Shown one piece after another: positions 43,240-54,108 of a stretch of DNA of 64,000 nucleotides; positions within the stretch are counted from its first letter, which is position 1; every line of letters starts with the position of its first letter. The position numbers and the translations under genes were made by a program. The notes under the pieces were generated by a model. The model was given only the letters and a program-made list of their open reading frames with translations, had not been told where the DNA came from and searched no databases. The stretch is taken from positions 1 to 64,000 of the forward strand of contig JAHLLK010000011.1 of the NCBI GenBank assembly GCA_020444165.1, written 5' to 3'. This DNA is from Deltaproteobacteria bacterium. Lineage in GTDB: Bacteria; Desulfobacterota; Desulfarculia; Desulfarculales; Desulfarculaceae.

Positions 43240-44190
43240 GTGCCCGATCCCCACCGGCCGGTGATGCTGGCCGAGGTTCTCCAGGTGATTTCGCCTCGCC
43301 CCGGTGGATTGTATGTAGACGCCACGGTGGGAGCCGGCGGGCATGCCGCGGCCATCTTGGAGGCCAGCGCACCCGACGGCTTGCTTCTGGGTCTGGATCT
43401 GGACCCCGAGGCCTTGGAACTGGCAGCTCAGCGTTTGAAACCATTTGGCTCCCGGGTCCGCCTGCGTCTGGCCAGCAGCCACGCGCTGGGAGATGAGCTT
43501 TTGTCATTCTATGACAGGGCCGCCGATGGGGTGCTTTTGGACCTCGGAGTCAGCTCTATGCAGCTCGACCGGGGCGGGCGGGGTTTTTCCTTCCGCCAGG
43601 ACGCGCCCCTGGACATGCGCATGGGGGCCCAGGTGGGCGAGAGCGCGGCCGAGCTGTTGGCCCGGCTCTCGGAGAGCGAAATGGCCGCCCTGTTCCGCCG
43701 CCTGGGGGAGGAGCCCCTGGCCGGGCGCATCGCCCGTCACCTGGCCCGGGCCCGGGAGGCCCTGCCCCTGACCACCACCGGCCGTCTGGCCGCCCTGGTG
43801 GAGGAGGCCATGCCCCGGGCCGTGCGTCAGAAGCAGAAGCTTCACCCGGCCACCCGGGTGTTTTTGGCCCTCCGCCTGGCGGTGAACAACGAACTGGGCC
43901 GTTTGGAGAGCTTTTTGGCCGGGGCGCCGGCCTGGTTGGCCCCCGGCGGGGTGCTGGCGATCATCAGTTATCACTCCCTGGAAGACCGTCTGGTGAAGCG
44001 GGCGCTGCGGGATGCGGCCAACCCCTGCACCTGCCCGCCGGAGTTGCCCTACTGCGTGTGCGGCAAGAAGCCCCTGTACCGGCTGCCCTTCCGCAAGCCC
44101 CGGTTGCCCGGGGAGGAGGAAGTGGCCGCCAACCCCCGCGCCCGCTCGGCCAAGCTCCGGGCCGCGGTCCGGACGGAGAACCCGGCATGA
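43240..44190 (+). CDS. rsmH: 16S rRNA m4C1402 methyltransferase RsmH
   Basis: The 316-residue SAM-dependent enzyme (also called MraW) methylates C1402 of 16S rRNA. SAM-binding 'YVDATVGAGGHAAAILE' and 'GLDLDPEALELA', the 'DLGVSSMQLD' motif and the C-terminal 'ISYHSLEDRLVK' are diagnostic. GTG at 43240 follows mraZ directly. The stop overlaps the ftsL start by 4 bases (ATGA). Confidence 0.97.
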   Translation: MPDPHRPVMLAEVLQVISPRPGGLYVDATVGAGGHAAAILEASAPDGLLLGLDLDPEALELAAQRLKPFGSRVRLRLASSHALGDELLSFYDRAADGVLLDLGVSSMQLDRGGRGFSFRQDAPLDMRMGAQVGESAAELLARLSESEMAALFRRLGEEPLAGRIARHLARAREALPLTTTGRLAALVEEAMPRAVRQKQKLHPATRVFLALRLAVNNELGRLESFLAGAPAWLAPGGVLAIISYHSLEDRLVKRALRDAANPCTCPPELPYCVCGKKPLYRLPFRKPRLPGEEEVAANPRARSAKLRAAVRTENPA

Positions 44191-44507
44191 ACGTCAGCGC
44201 CCGGCTCGGCAACCGCCGCTTGGTGATGACGCGGCCCGGCCCCCTCCGGCTCTCCTTCCGGGAGGCCCTTTTGGCCTTGGCCCTGGTGGTGCTGGTGGCC
44301 CTGTTCTATGCCTATTGCGAAATCCGGGCCCGGGACCTGGCCTATGAGGTGAGCCGGGCCCTGGAAACCCAGCGGGAGCTTCGGGAGGTGAACCGCCGGT
44401 TCAAGGTGGAGCTCACCAACCTGCGCTCCCCTCAACGCTTGGAATACGAAGCGCGGCGCCTGGGGCTCATCCGGGCGCCCGAGGACCACATCAGGGGTCT
44501 TAAATGA
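44187..44507 (+). CDS. ftsL: Cell division protein FtsL
   Basis: A 106-residue bitopic protein with a membrane helix at about 27-45 ('EALLALALVVLVALFYAY') and a periplasmic coiled coil with Leu/Arg heptads ('LETQRELREVNRRFKVELTNL'). It is assigned by size, topology and position between rsmH and ftsI; sequence conservation in FtsL is always weak. The start at 44187 overlaps the rsmH stop. It likely acts with FtsB (not encoded here) and FtsQ. Confidence 0.88.
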   Translation: MNVSARLGNRRLVMTRPGPLRLSFREALLALALVVLVALFYAYCEIRARDLAYEVSRALETQRELREVNRRFKVELTNLRSPQRLEYEARRLGLIRAPEDHIRGLK

Positions 44508-46510
44508 GACGGCCGGGACGAAGCGAAAGGAAGATCTGGCTCAGGCTCCGCCTGTGGGGGGTGGGGGCTGCCTTCAGCCTGGTCTACCTGGTCTTGGTGG
44601 GCCAGGCCATGAACCTGCAGATCCTGGAAGAGCCTCGCCTGACCCAGCTGGCCGAGGGCGAGTTCATCCGCCAGGACGAAATCGCGCCCCGCCGGGGGGT
44701 GATCTACGACCGCAACCAGGAGGAACTGGCGGTCAGCCTGGACACCGACTCGGTGTACGCCCGGCCCCGGGCTATCACCGAGCCCAAGAAGATGGGCGTG
44801 ATCCTGGCCCGGGCCCTGGACCTGCCGGCGCGCCAGGTGGTGGAGCGGCTCACCACGGACAAGGGCTTTGTCTGGCTGGCCCGCCGCCTGAGCCCGGACA
44901 AGGCCCGCAATATCCAGGAGCTGCAGGCCACGGCCCGCGAGGCCGGGGACAAGAGCTACCAGGCCGTGGGCCTGGTGCGGGAGCCCAAGCGCTTCTACCC
45001 CAACACCTACCTGGCCAGCCAGGTGCTGGGCTTCTCCGGGCTGGACGCCCGGGGCCTGGAGGGCCTGGAGTTGGGCTATGACCGCACGCTACGGGGCGAG
45101 GCCCACACGGCCACCAGCCTCCGGGACGCCCTGGGCCGGCTCATCTACCTCTCTCCCGAGGACTATGCCTCCCTGCCCGAAGGCCACCAGCTCATCCTGA
45201 CCCTGGACAAGCAGGTGCAGTATCACGTGGAGAAAGAGTTGGCCCAGGCCGTGACCCAGGCGCGGGCCAAGGGCGGCCAGGCCGTGGTCATGATCCCCTC
45301 CACCGGCGAAATCCTGGCCATGGCCTCGGTGCCCACCTTCAATCCCAACGTATTCGGCGAGTTTCCCCGGGACACCTACCGCAACCGCATCATCACCGAC
45401 GCCTACGAGCCCGGCTCCACCTTCAAGGTCTTCGTGGCCGCCTCCGCGCTCACCAGCGGCAAGGTCTCCCTGGAGCGCACCTTTGACTGCGAAGAGGGCG
45501 CCTGGCGCATGGGCGGACGCACCATCCACGACACCCATCACTACGGCCTGCTGAACCTGGCCGATATCGTGAAGTTCTCCTCCAACATCGGGGCCGGCAA
45601 GGTGGCCCTGGAACTGGGGCCCCAGACGTTGGGCCAGACCCTGAAGGACTTCGGCTTCGGCCGGCCCACGGGCATCGACCTGCCCGGCGAGGCCGGGGGC
45701 ATCCTGCGTAATCCCAAGAGCTGGCGGCCCCTGGAGCTGGCCAACATCGCCTTTGGCCAGGGGGTGGCGGTCACCGCCCTCCAGCTTACCCAGGCCATCG
45801 CGGCCGTGGCCAACCGGGGGATCATGATGAAGCCCTTTGTGGTCAAGGCGGTGGTGGACAACCAGGCCCGGCTGGTCCGGGAGAACCAGCCCCAGCTGGT
45901 CCGCCGGGTGATGGGCGCCCGGGAGGCGCGGATCCTGACCCAGATGCTTTCCCGGGTCACCGAGGACGGCGGCACCGGTCCCCAGGCCCGGGTGGCGCCT
46001 TTCACCGTGGCCGGCAAGACCGGCACCGCCCAGAAGCTGAATCCGGGCGGTGGTTACTCCCACAGCGACTACATGGCCAGCTTCGTGGGCTTCCTGCCGG
46101 CCGAAGACCCGGCCGTGGTGGTGCTGGTGGTCATCGACACCCCCCGGGGCAGCCATTACGGCGGCATCGTGGCCGCGCCGGCCTTTGCCAACATCGCCCG
46201 GGCGGCCCTGGACGCCCTGGGGGTGAAGCCCCCCCGGGAGACGCCCATTTTGGAGGCCTCGGCTCCCCCGGCCGGCAAGGAGATCAAGGTGGCCTCCCTG
46301 GAGACTGCGGCCGGCGACCTGGCCCAGGGCCTCACCCCGGACCTGACCGGGCTGTCGCTCAGGCAGGTGCTCACCCTGGTGCAGGACCGGGGGGTGGAGC
46401 TGAAGGCCGCGGGCTGGGGCCGGGTGGTGGAACAGCAGCCCAATCCGGGGAGCCCCCTGGCCGGCGAACCGCTGGCCGTGCGCCTGGCGCCGCCGCATGG
46501 AGGGGTGTGA
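44504..46510 (+). CDS. ftsI: Septal peptidoglycan transpeptidase FtsI with PASTA domain
   Basis: The 668-residue class B PBP has a membrane helix (about 15-37), the dimerisation domain with RRGVIYDRN, and a transpeptidase domain with Ser305 in GSTFK (SxxK), Ser359-Ser-Asn361 (SxN), and Lys505-Thr-Gly-Thr (KTGT). One PASTA domain ends the protein (about 605-665, 'PDLTGLSLRQVLTLVQDRG'). E. coli FtsI lacks PASTA; in this lineage it is common. It cross-links septal wall with FtsW. The ATGA overlap with ftsL suggests tight coupling. Confidence 0.96.
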   Translation: MRRPGRSERKIWLRLRLWGVGAAFSLVYLVLVGQAMNLQILEEPRLTQLAEGEFIRQDEIAPRRGVIYDRNQEELAVSLDTDSVYARPRAITEPKKMGVILARALDLPARQVVERLTTDKGFVWLARRLSPDKARNIQELQATAREAGDKSYQAVGLVREPKRFYPNTYLASQVLGFSGLDARGLEGLELGYDRTLRGEAHTATSLRDALGRLIYLSPEDYASLPEGHQLILTLDKQVQYHVEKELAQAVTQARAKGGQAVVMIPSTGEILAMASVPTFNPNVFGEFPRDTYRNRIITDAYEPGSTFKVFVAASALTSGKVSLERTFDCEEGAWRMGGRTIHDTHHYGLLNLADIVKFSSNIGAGKVALELGPQTLGQTLKDFGFGRPTGIDLPGEAGGILRNPKSWRPLELANIAFGQGVAVTALQLTQAIAAVANRGIMMKPFVVKAVVDNQARLVRENQPQLVRRVMGAREARILTQMLSRVTEDGGTGPQARVAPFTVAGKTGTAQKLNPGGGYSHSDYMASFVGFLPAEDPAVVVLVVIDTPRGSHYGGIVAAPAFANIARAALDALGVKPPRETPILEASAPPAGKEIKVASLETAAGDLAQGLTPDLTGLSLRQVLTLVQDRGVELKAAGWGRVVEQQPNPGSPLAGEPLAVRLAPPHGGV

Positions 46511-48048
46511 TGCGCCTGGGGGAACTCAAGGAGCTTTTGGCGCCGTGCCAGGCCCGGGGCGAGTGGCCCGGGGGCGAGATCGCCGGCTTGGCCTATGACT
46601 CCCGCCTGGTGGAGCCGGGCGTGGTGTTCTTCGCCCTCAGGGGCCAGGCGGCCGACGGCCACCGTTTCCTGGCCCAGGCCCAGGCGGCCGGGGCCCTGGC
46701 CGCGGTGGTCCAGACGCCCGCGGCCCTGGACTTGCCGCAACTGGTGGTGGCGGACAGCCGCCGGGCCCTGGCCCTGGCCGCCCATCAGTTCCACCGCCAG
46801 CCCAGCCTCCGGCTGCGCCTGGTGGGGGTCACCGGCACCAACGGCAAGACCACCCTGGCCTACCTCTCCCGGTCGCTGTTGGAGCAGGAGGGCCCGGCCG
46901 GCCTCATCTCCACCATTCTCACCGCCTGGCCCGGCGAGTCCCTGCCCTCGGCCTTGACCACCCCGGAGTCCCTGGACCTGGCCGGGCTGCTGGCCCGGAT
47001 GGCCGCGGCCGGCGCTCGCGGCGCGGCCCTGGAGGCCTCCAGCCACGCCCTGTGCCAGCACCGGGTCACCGGCACCCTCCTGGACGTGGGGGTGTTCACA
47101 AACCTCTCCCGGGACCACCTGGATTTCCACGGGGACATGGACACTTATTACGCGGCCAAGTGCCTGTTGTTCTCTCAGATCCTGCCGGCTTCCCGCGCCG
47201 CGGGCAAGGACCCCCGGGCGGTGATCTGCCTGGACGATCCCCGGGGGGCGGAGCTGGCCGTGTTGGGCCGCGACCAGGGGCTCACGGTGCTCACCTATGG
47301 CTTCCACCCCGCGGCCCAGGTGCGGGGCCGGGAGCCGGTATCCACCCTGGACGGCGGCTCCTGCCTGGTGAGTTTCCCCGGGGGGGAGATGACCCTGGCC
47401 ACCAGCCTGGTGGGCGGCTACAACCTGCAAAATTTGTTGGGCGGCGCGGCAGTGGGCCTGGCCCTGGGGCTCTCGCCGGAGAAGATCACCCGCGGCCTGG
47501 CCGGGGTGAGCCGGGTGCCGGGCCGCCTGGAGCGGGTGGGCCGGGGGCTGCCGGCGGTGTTCGTGGACTATGCCCACACCGACCAGGCCCTGGCCGGGGT
47601 GCTGGCCTCGCTCCGGCCCCTGACCCGGGGCCGGCTCCTCTGCGTGTTCGGGGCCGGCGGTGACCGCGACCAGGGCAAACGCCCCCTCATGGGCCTGGCC
47701 GTGGGCCGGGGGGCCGACCTGGCGGTGCTGACCAGCGACAACCCCCGCACCGAGGAGCCGGGGGCCATCCTGGACATGATCGAGCCGGGCCTGGCCGAGG
47801 CCGGTTTCTCCCCGGCCGGCGCCGAGCCCGCGGACAAGACCTATTTGCGGGAGCCGGACCGGGCCCGGGCCATTCACCGGGCCGTGACCCTGGCCCGGCC
47901 GGGCGACGTGGTGGTCATCGCCGGCAAGGGGCACGAGGACTACCAGATCGTGGGGCGCGAGAAACGGCACTTTGACGACCGGGAGGTGGCGGCCGCCGCC
48001 CTGGCGGCCCGGCCGGCCGGAGAGGAGGGCGCCCATGCCGCTTCTTGA
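46510..48048 (+). CDS. murE: UDP-MurNAc-tripeptide synthetase MurE (meso-DAP type)
   Basis: The 512-residue Mur ligase adds the third residue to UDP-MurNAc-L-Ala-D-Glu. The ATP loop GTNGKTT, the 'TTPESLDLAGLLA' motif and 'VFVDYAHTDQAL' are present. The substrate-selecting motif is DNPR (SDNPRTEEP), which marks meso-diaminopimelate enzymes. ATG at 46510 overlaps the ftsI stop (TGATG); a GTG just upstream at 46507 is possible. Confidence 0.97.
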   Translation: MRLGELKELLAPCQARGEWPGGEIAGLAYDSRLVEPGVVFFALRGQAADGHRFLAQAQAAGALAAVVQTPAALDLPQLVVADSRRALALAAHQFHRQPSLRLRLVGVTGTNGKTTLAYLSRSLLEQEGPAGLISTILTAWPGESLPSALTTPESLDLAGLLARMAAAGARGAALEASSHALCQHRVTGTLLDVGVFTNLSRDHLDFHGDMDTYYAAKCLLFSQILPASRAAGKDPRAVICLDDPRGAELAVLGRDQGLTVLTYGFHPAAQVRGREPVSTLDGGSCLVSFPGGEMTLATSLVGGYNLQNLLGGAAVGLALGLSPEKITRGLAGVSRVPGRLERVGRGLPAVFVDYAHTDQALAGVLASLRPLTRGRLLCVFGAGGDRDQGKRPLMGLAVGRGADLAVLTSDNPRTEEPGAILDMIEPGLAEAGFSPAGAEPADKTYLREPDRARAIHRAVTLARPGDVVVIAGKGHEDYQIVGREKRHFDDREVAAAALAARPAGEEGAHAAS

Positions 48049-49438
48049 CAGCCGGTTCGTGCAGGAGGCCACCCGGGCCACGGTGAAGGGCCCCCGGCCC
48101 GAGGGCGAGTTCACCGGGGTCTCCACCGACTCCCGCCAGGTCGCTCCGGGCCAGCTTTTCGTGGCGCTGGCCGGGCCCAACTTCGACGGGCACGACTACG
48201 TGGCCCAGTCCCTGGCCGGCGGCGCGGCGGCCGCGGTGGTGCGCCGGGGTTTCACCTGGCCGGAAAACCCCGCGGCCTGCCTGTTCCAGGTGGACGACCC
48301 CCTCTTGGCCCTGGGTGATTTGGCCGCGGCCTGGCGCCGGGGGTTTCAGGCCCCCCTGGTGGGTCTCACCGGCTCCAACGGCAAGACCACCACCAAGGAG
48401 ATGCTGGCGGCCATCCTGGGGCGGGGCGGCGAGATTCTGAAGAACCACGGCAATTTCAACAACCTCATTGGGCTGCCCCTGACCCTCTTGCAATTGGCCT
48501 CCCGCCACACGGCCAGCGTGTTGGAGATGGGCATGAACGCCCCGGGCGAGATCGCCCGCCTCACCCAGATCGCCCAGCCGGACGTGGGCCTGGTGACCAA
48601 CGTGGGCCCGGCCCACCTGGGTCCCCTGGGCAGTATGGAAGCCGTGGCCCGGGCCAAGGGCGAGTTGTACGAGGGCCTGGCCCCCGGGGCCACGGCGGTG
48701 GTGAATCTGGACGATCCCTTCCTGGCCCCCTGGGCCGGGCGGCTGAGCCAGCGGGTGGTGAGCTTCGGGCTGACCAACCCCAAGGCCCAGGTGCAGGGCC
48801 ACGACCTCTCCCAACTGGGCGGGCGCTCGGCCTTCACCCTGGGCCTGCCCGGCGAGGACCGCCGCCGGGTGCGCCTGGCCACGCCGGGGCGGCACAACGT
48901 GGCCAACGCCCTGGCCGCCGCGGCGGCCGCCTGGGCCCTGGGCCGGCCGGCCGACGAGATTTCGGCCGGGCTGGAGGAGTTCACCCCGGTGAAGGGCCGC
49001 TTGAACCTGGTGTGGAGCGTGGGCGGGCCCCTGTTGGTGGACGACACCTACAACGCCAACCCGGCCTCGGTGGCCGGGGGAGTGGAGGCCTTGAAAGGCG
49101 TGGCCGCCGGGCGGCGCCTGGGGCTCATCCTGGGCGACATGCTGGAGCTGGGCGAGTTTGCCCCCCGGTTGCACCGGGAGGCCGGCCGGGGGGCGGTGGA
49201 AGCCGGCTGCCAGGCGGTGCTGGCCCTGGGGCCGCTGGCCGGGGAAGTGGCGGCCGGGGCCCGGGAGGCGGGCCTGCCGCCGGAGCGGGCCCGGGCCTGC
49301 GGGAATCGCGAGGAACTCAGGCTGGCCGCGGTGGAGATCCTGGACGCCGGCTGGGCGGTCCTGGTGAAGGGGTCCCGGGGCATGGCCATGGAGAAGGTGG
49401 TGGATGATCTGATCTGGGCCGAGTGGGAGGCCGTTTAG
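48035..49438 (+). CDS. murF: UDP-MurNAc-tripeptide:D-Ala-D-Ala ligase MurF
   Basis: The 467-residue ligase adds D-Ala-D-Ala to UDP-MurNAc-tripeptide. ATP loop [11 protein letters not shown], '[15 protein letters not shown]', '[17 protein letters not shown]' and the C-terminal '[12 protein letters not shown]' are typical. ATG at 48035 has AGGAGG 6 bases upstream and overlaps murE by 14 bases. A ddl gene for the dipeptide substrate is not in this cluster. Confidence 0.97.
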   Translation: MPLLDSRFVQEATRATVKGPRPEGEFTGVSTDSRQVAPGQLFVALAGPNFDGHDYVAQSLAGGAAAAVVRRGFTWPENPAACLFQVDDPLLALGDLAAAWRRGFQAPLVGLTGSNGKTTTKEMLAAILGRGGEILKNHGNFNNLIGLPLTLLQLASRHTASVLEMGMNAPGEIARLTQIAQPDVGLVTNVGPAHLGPLGSMEAVARAKGELYEGLAPGATAVVNLDDPFLAPWAGRLSQRVVSFGLTNPKAQVQGHDLSQLGGRSAFTLGLPGEDRRRVRLATPGRHNVANALAAAAAAWALGRPADEISAGLEEFTPVKGRLNLVWSVGGPLLVDDTYNANPASVAGGVEALKGVAAGRRLGLILGDMLELGEFAPRLHREAGRGAVEAGCQAVLALGPLAGEVAAGAREAGLPPERARACGNREELRLAAVEILDAGWAVLVKGSRGMAMEKVVDDLIWAEWEAV

Positions 49439-50520
49439 TGCTGTTTCATCTCTTATATCCCCTGAGGGAGTGGTTCACCGCCTTCAACGTGGTGCGCTAC
49501 ATCTCCTTCCGCACCATCTGGGCCACCCTGACCGCCCTGTTGATCGCCTGGGCCCTGGGCCCCTGGGTCATCCGCAAGCTCAAGGAGGCCCAGATGGGCC
49601 AGTACATCCGCGAGCTGGGCCCGGCCAGCCACCAGGCCAAGGCCGGCACCCCCACCATGGGCGGGGTGTTGATCCTGGCCGCGGTGATGATCTCCCTGAT
49701 CCTCTGGGGCGATTGGTCCAACTTCTACCTCTGGCTCACCGTGTTGGTGACCCTGGCCTACGGGGCCATCGGGTTTGCCGACGACTATCTGAAAAAGGTC
49801 TTCCATCGCAACGAGGGCGGGCTCAGCGCCAAGGCCAAGTTCCTGATGCAGGCCGGGGTGGGGGTGGCCGCGGCCATGGCCCTGTACTGGCATCCCGGCT
49901 ACAGCGCCCACCTTTCGGTGCCCTTTTTCAAGCTGGTGGTGCCGGACCTGGGCTGGGGCTACATCCCCCTGGCCGCTTTCATCCTGGTGGGCGCCTCCAA
50001 CGCGGTGAACCTGACCGACGGCCTGGACGGCCTGGCCGCCGGACCGGTCCTCATGGCCATGGCCACCTACCTGGTGTTCTGCTACCTGGCCGGCAACATC
50101 AAGATCTCCTCCTACCTCCAGATTTACTACGTGCAGGGAGTGGGCGAGCTGGCCGTGTTCTGCGGCGCGGTGGTGGGCGCGGTGGTGGGCTTCCTCTGGT
50201 ACAACGCCTACCCCGCCCAGGTCTTCATGGGCGACACCGGCTCCCTGGCTCTGGGCGGGGCGCTCGGCGCGGTGGCCCTGTGCTCCAAACACGAGATCCT
50301 CCTGGCCCTGGTGGGCGGCATCTTCGTGGTGGAGGCGGTGAGCGTGATCCTGCAGGTGGGCTTCTTCAAGCTGACCCACGGGCGGCGCATCTTCCGCATG
50401 GCTCCCCTGCACCATCATTTCGAACTCATGGGCTGGCCGGAGCCCAAGGTGATCGTGCGCTTCTGGATCATCGCGGCGGTGTTGGGTCTGTTGGCGCTTT
50501 CCACCCTGAAGTTGAGGTAA
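49438..50520 (+). CDS. mraY: Phospho-MurNAc-pentapeptide translocase MraY
   Basis: The 360-residue (same length as E. coli) polytopic enzyme transfers phospho-MurNAc-pentapeptide to undecaprenyl phosphate, forming lipid I. The TPTMGG motif, the Mg-binding FADDYLKK region, [10 protein letters not shown] and '[10 protein letters not shown]' are all intact. GTG at 49438 shares its first base with the murF stop. Undecaprenyl carrier comes from the uppS pathway at the left of the window. Confidence 0.97.
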   Translation: MLFHLLYPLREWFTAFNVVRYISFRTIWATLTALLIAWALGPWVIRKLKEAQMGQYIRELGPASHQAKAGTPTMGGVLILAAVMISLILWGDWSNFYLWLTVLVTLAYGAIGFADDYLKKVFHRNEGGLSAKAKFLMQAGVGVAAAMALYWHPGYSAHLSVPFFKLVVPDLGWGYIPLAAFILVGASNAVNLTDGLDGLAAGPVLMAMATYLVFCYLAGNIKISSYLQIYYVQGVGELAVFCGAVVGAVVGFLWYNAYPAQVFMGDTGSLALGGALGAVALCSKHEILLALVGGIFVVEAVSVILQVGFFKLTHGRRIFRMAPLHHHFELMGWPEPKVIVRFWIIAAVLGLLALSTLKLR

Positions 50521-50525
50521 GGGGT

Positions 50526-51869
50526 TTGGAACTGGCGGGCAAAAGAGTGCTGGTGGTGGGGCTCGGGGTCAGCGGCCGGGCCGCGGCCCTGTTGTGCCGC
50601 GACCACGGCGCCCGGGTCACCGCCTGCGACCTTTCCCCCGCGCCGGCCGGGATGGATGAGCTGGCCTCGGCCGGGGTGCGGCTCATCCTGGGGGCTCAGC
50701 CGCCCTTGGAGTTCACCGCGGCCGAAGTGGTGGTGCTCTCCCCGGGGGTGGACCACCGCCGGCCCGAGGTGGAAGCCGCGGTGGAGGCCGGGGCCCTGGT
50801 CCTGGGCGAGCTGGAGCTGGCCTGGCGCTTCCTCGCCACCCCGGCCGTGGCCATCACCGGCACCAACGGCAAGAGCACGGTGACCACCCTGGTGGGCCGG
50901 ATGCTGGCCCAAGGCGGGCAGGAGGTGTTCGTGGGCGGCAACCTGGGCACCCCCCTGGCGGAATACGTGCGGGGGCCCCAGCGCGCGGCCTGGGCCGTGT
51001 TGGAGGTGTCCAGCTTCCAGACTGACACCGCGCTCACCCTGCGGCCCCGGGTGGCGGTGATCCTCAACATCACCGACGACCACCTGGACCGTTACGAGAG
51101 CTTCGCCGCCTACGGCGACAGCAAGTTCCGCCTCCTGGCCCAGCAGGCCGGGGACGACGTGGCCGTGTTGTGCGGCGACGACCCCGAGGTCATGGCCCGC
51201 CGCCACCTGGCCCCGGCCCAGGCGTGGGCCTACGGCGCCGCGGGCCCGCGGCGGCCCGGGGGTTGGCTGGAGCAAGGACAGTTGGTGCTGGCCCCCGTGG
51301 GCGGGGGGGAAATCCGCCTGGCCCCCAGTCCGGCCCTGCCCGGCGAGTTCAACCTGCTGAACCAGCTGGCCGCCGGCCTGGCCGCCCTGGCCGCCGGGGC
51401 CGCGCCGGAGCACTTGGCCCGGGCCCTGGGTGAATTCCGCGCCCTGCGTCACCGCCTGGAACTGGTGGCCCTGCGGGAGGGGGTGGCCTGGTTCGACGAC
51501 AGCAAGGGCACCAACGTGGGCGCGGTGGCCGCCGCGCTCCGGGCGGTGGAACGGCCCACGGTGCTTCTGTTGGGCGGGCGGGACAAGGAGGGGCGCTTCG
51601 CCGCCCTGGGCCCGCTGCTGGCCGAGACGGTGCGCCTGGTGATCCTCTTTGGCGAGGCCGGCCCGGCCATCCAGCCCCAGATCGCGGGCTTTGCCCCGCT
51701 CCGGCGGGTGGAGGGTCTGGCCGAGGCGGTGGCCCTGGCCAAGGCCGAGGCCCAGCCCGGCGACGCGGTGCTGCTCTCGCCAGGTTGCGCCAGCTTCGAC
51801 GCCTACCCGGGCTACGCCGCCCGGGGCGAGCATTTCCAGAGCTTGGTGAAAGGGGGCGTCCATGGCTGA
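50526..51869 (+). CDS. murD: UDP-MurNAc-L-Ala:D-Glu ligase MurD
   Basis: The 447-residue ligase adds D-Glu. The N-terminal Rossmann-like GLGVSGRA, ATP loop GTNGKSTVT, 'VLEVSSFQTD', 'NITDDHLDRY' and the C-terminal 'LLSPGCASFD' are hallmarks. TTG at 50526 is chosen because GAGG lies 8 bases upstream and it begins exactly at the conserved 'LELAGKRVLVVGLG'; upstream there is only mraY. It overlaps ftsW by 8 bases. Confidence 0.95.
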   Translation: MELAGKRVLVVGLGVSGRAAALLCRDHGARVTACDLSPAPAGMDELASAGVRLILGAQPPLEFTAAEVVVLSPGVDHRRPEVEAAVEAGALVLGELELAWRFLATPAVAITGTNGKSTVTTLVGRMLAQGGQEVFVGGNLGTPLAEYVRGPQRAAWAVLEVSSFQTDTALTLRPRVAVILNITDDHLDRYESFAAYGDSKFRLLAQQAGDDVAVLCGDDPEVMARRHLAPAQAWAYGAAGPRRPGGWLEQGQLVLAPVGGGEIRLAPSPALPGEFNLLNQLAAGLAALAAGAAPEHLARALGEFRALRHRLELVALREGVAWFDDSKGTNVGAVAAALRAVERPTVLLLGGRDKEGRFAALGPLLAETVRLVILFGEAGPAIQPQIAGFAPLRRVEGLAEAVALAKAEAQPGDAVLLSPGCASFDAYPGYAARGEHFQSLVKGGVHG

Positions 51870-53001
51870 GGCGATGGCCCTGGAGCAAAGGACCCCGGAC
51901 ACTTCCTGGCGGGTGGCCGATCCCTGGCTCTTGTTCGCGGCCCTGGCCCTGGCCGGCTTCGGCCTGGTGATGGTGTACTCCGCCTCCAGCGCCCTGGCGG
52001 CCAAACGCTATGCCGACGCGACCTATTTCTTCCGGCACCAGCTTTTGCACGTGAGCACCGGCCTGGTGGTCATGTTCGTGCTGGCCTATTGGGACTACAC
52101 CCGCTTGCAACGCCTGGCCTACCCGGCCATGGGCGTGGTCCTGTTCCTTTTGGTGCTGGTGCTGATCCCGGGGGTGGGCCACACGGCGGGCGGCGCCTCC
52201 CGCTGGATCCGCCTGGGGCCCTGGGGCCTGCAGCCCTCGGAGCTGGCCAAGCTGGCCCTGGTGCTCTACCTGGCCTATTCGCTCTCGGAGCACCGGGACA
52301 ACATCAAGAGCTTCACCATGGGGGTGCTCCCCCATTTGATCACCACCGTGGTCCTGGTGCTGCCGGTGTTGTGCCAGCCGGACCTCGGCATGACCGTGAT
52401 GCTGGTGACCCTCACCCTGGCCATGTTGTTCGTGGCCGGGGCCCGGTTGAGCTACCTCGTGGGGATGCTGGCCGTGGCCGCCCCGGCGGTGTGGGCCCTG
52501 GTGGTGTTCTTCCCCTACCGCTTCAAGCGCCTCACCGTGTTCTGGGACCCCTGGGCCGATCCCCGGGGGGCCGGGTTCCAGATCATCCACAGCTTCCTGG
52601 CCCTGGGCTCCGGCGGCTTGTGGGGGGTGGGCCTGGGCTCGGGCCGCCAGAAGCTGTTCTACCTGCCCGAGCCGCATACCGACTTCGTGTTCAGCGTTTT
52701 GGGCGAGGAGCTGGGTCTGATGGGGGTCCTGGTGGTGTTGAGCCTGTTCCTGGTGGTGATCTGGCGGGGCATCCTCACCGCCCTGGAGGCCCGGGACCTG
52801 TTCGGCACCTATCTGGCCGTGGGCTGCACCCTCATCGTGGGGTTGCAGGCCTTTGTAAACGCCGGGGTGGTCATGGGGCTGTTGCCCACCAAGGGGCTGA
52901 CCTTGCCGTTCTTGTCCTACGGCGGCTCGTCCCTCCTCACCAACTTCGCCTGCGTCGGCATCCTGCTGGCCGTGGCCCGGCAAAAGGGGAAAAAGGCGTG
53001 A
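51862..53001 (+). CDS. ftsW: Septal peptidoglycan glycosyltransferase FtsW
   Basis: The 379-residue SEDS-family polymerase has about ten membrane helices. Family signatures include VMVYSASS near the start, 'GASRWIRLGPWGLQPSELAKLAL', 'PEPHTDFVFSVLGEELGL' and the C-terminal 'LPFLSYGGSSL'. It polymerises lipid II at the septum with FtsI. The stop overlaps the murG start (GTGA). Confidence 0.96.
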   Translation: MAEAMALEQRTPDTSWRVADPWLLFAALALAGFGLVMVYSASSALAAKRYADATYFFRHQLLHVSTGLVVMFVLAYWDYTRLQRLAYPAMGVVLFLLVLVLIPGVGHTAGGASRWIRLGPWGLQPSELAKLALVLYLAYSLSEHRDNIKSFTMGVLPHLITTVVLVLPVLCQPDLGMTVMLVTLTLAMLFVAGARLSYLVGMLAVAAPAVWALVVFFPYRFKRLTVFWDPWADPRGAGFQIIHSFLALGSGGLWGVGLGSGRQKLFYLPEPHTDFVFSVLGEELGLMGVLVVLSLFLVVIWRGILTALEARDLFGTYLAVGCTLIVGLQAFVNAGVVMGLLPTKGLTLPFLSYGGSSLLTNFACVGILLAVARQKGKKA

Positions 53002-54108
53002 ACCAGCCCGTGGTGCTCATAGCCGGCGGCGGCACCGGCGGCCACCTGTTCCCGGGGATCGCGGTGGGCCAGGCGCTCACCGCGCTGCGGCCCGGGCTGC
53101 AGGTGGTGTTCGTGAGCGCGGGCAAGGCCCTGGAGAGCCAGGCCTTGCAGCGGGCCGGCTTCCCCCTGGAGGCCCTGGCCGTCACCGCTTTCCGGGGCCG
53201 GGGGCTGGTGGACCGGCTCCGCTCCCTGGCCCGGGTGCCCGCCGCGGTGCAAAAGGCCCGGGGCCTCCTGGCCCGCTGGCGGCCCGGCCTGGTGCTGGCC
53301 GTGGGCGGTTACGCCTCCCTGCCCTTGGGCCTGGCAGCCCGCCTGGCCCGGGTGCCCCTGGCCGTGCAGGAACAGAACGCGGTGCCCGGCCTGGTGAACC
53401 GGGTCCTGGCCCGCCTGGCCCGCCGGGTTTTCATCTCCTTTCCCGGAGCCGAGGCCCATCTGGGCCGGGGGGCTTCCCGGGCGCTCCTCTTGGGCAACCC
53501 GGTGCGCGGCGACCTCCTGGCCCAGGCCCGCCAGGCCGCCCGGGAGCGGCCAATGGCCTCGCGGGAGTTCCGGGTGTTGGTGCTGGGCGGCTCCCAGGGG
53601 GCGGCCAGCCTGAACCGGGCCCTGGTGGAGGCCCTGCCGCGCCTGGCCGAGCGCCGGGATCGCCTCTATATCACCCACCAGACCGGGCCGGCCGACGAGG
53701 AAAAGGTGCGCGAGGCCTACCGGGCGGCCGGCTTCCGGGCCCAGGTGGGGGCCTTTTTCCCGGAGATGGGCCGCCACTACGGCCTGGCCCATCTGGTGTT
53801 CTGCCGGGCCGGGGCCGGCACGCTCACCGAGGTGTTGGCCGTGGGCCGCGCCGCGGTGGCCGTGCCCTATCCCCATGCCGCCGGCGACCACCAGACGGCC
53901 AACGCCCGGGTGTTGGAGGCGGCCGGCGCGGCGTTGCTCTTGCCCGATGCCGCGCTGACCGGCGAAACCGCCGCCGCCCAGATCATCCGGCTCATGGACG
54001 GGCGCCAGGAGCGCGAGGCCCTGGAGGCCCGGGCCGGGTCCCTGGCCCGGCCGGCCGCGGCCCAGGACATCGCCCGGGAGTGCCTGGCCCTCATGGAAGG
54101 AGAGGCCC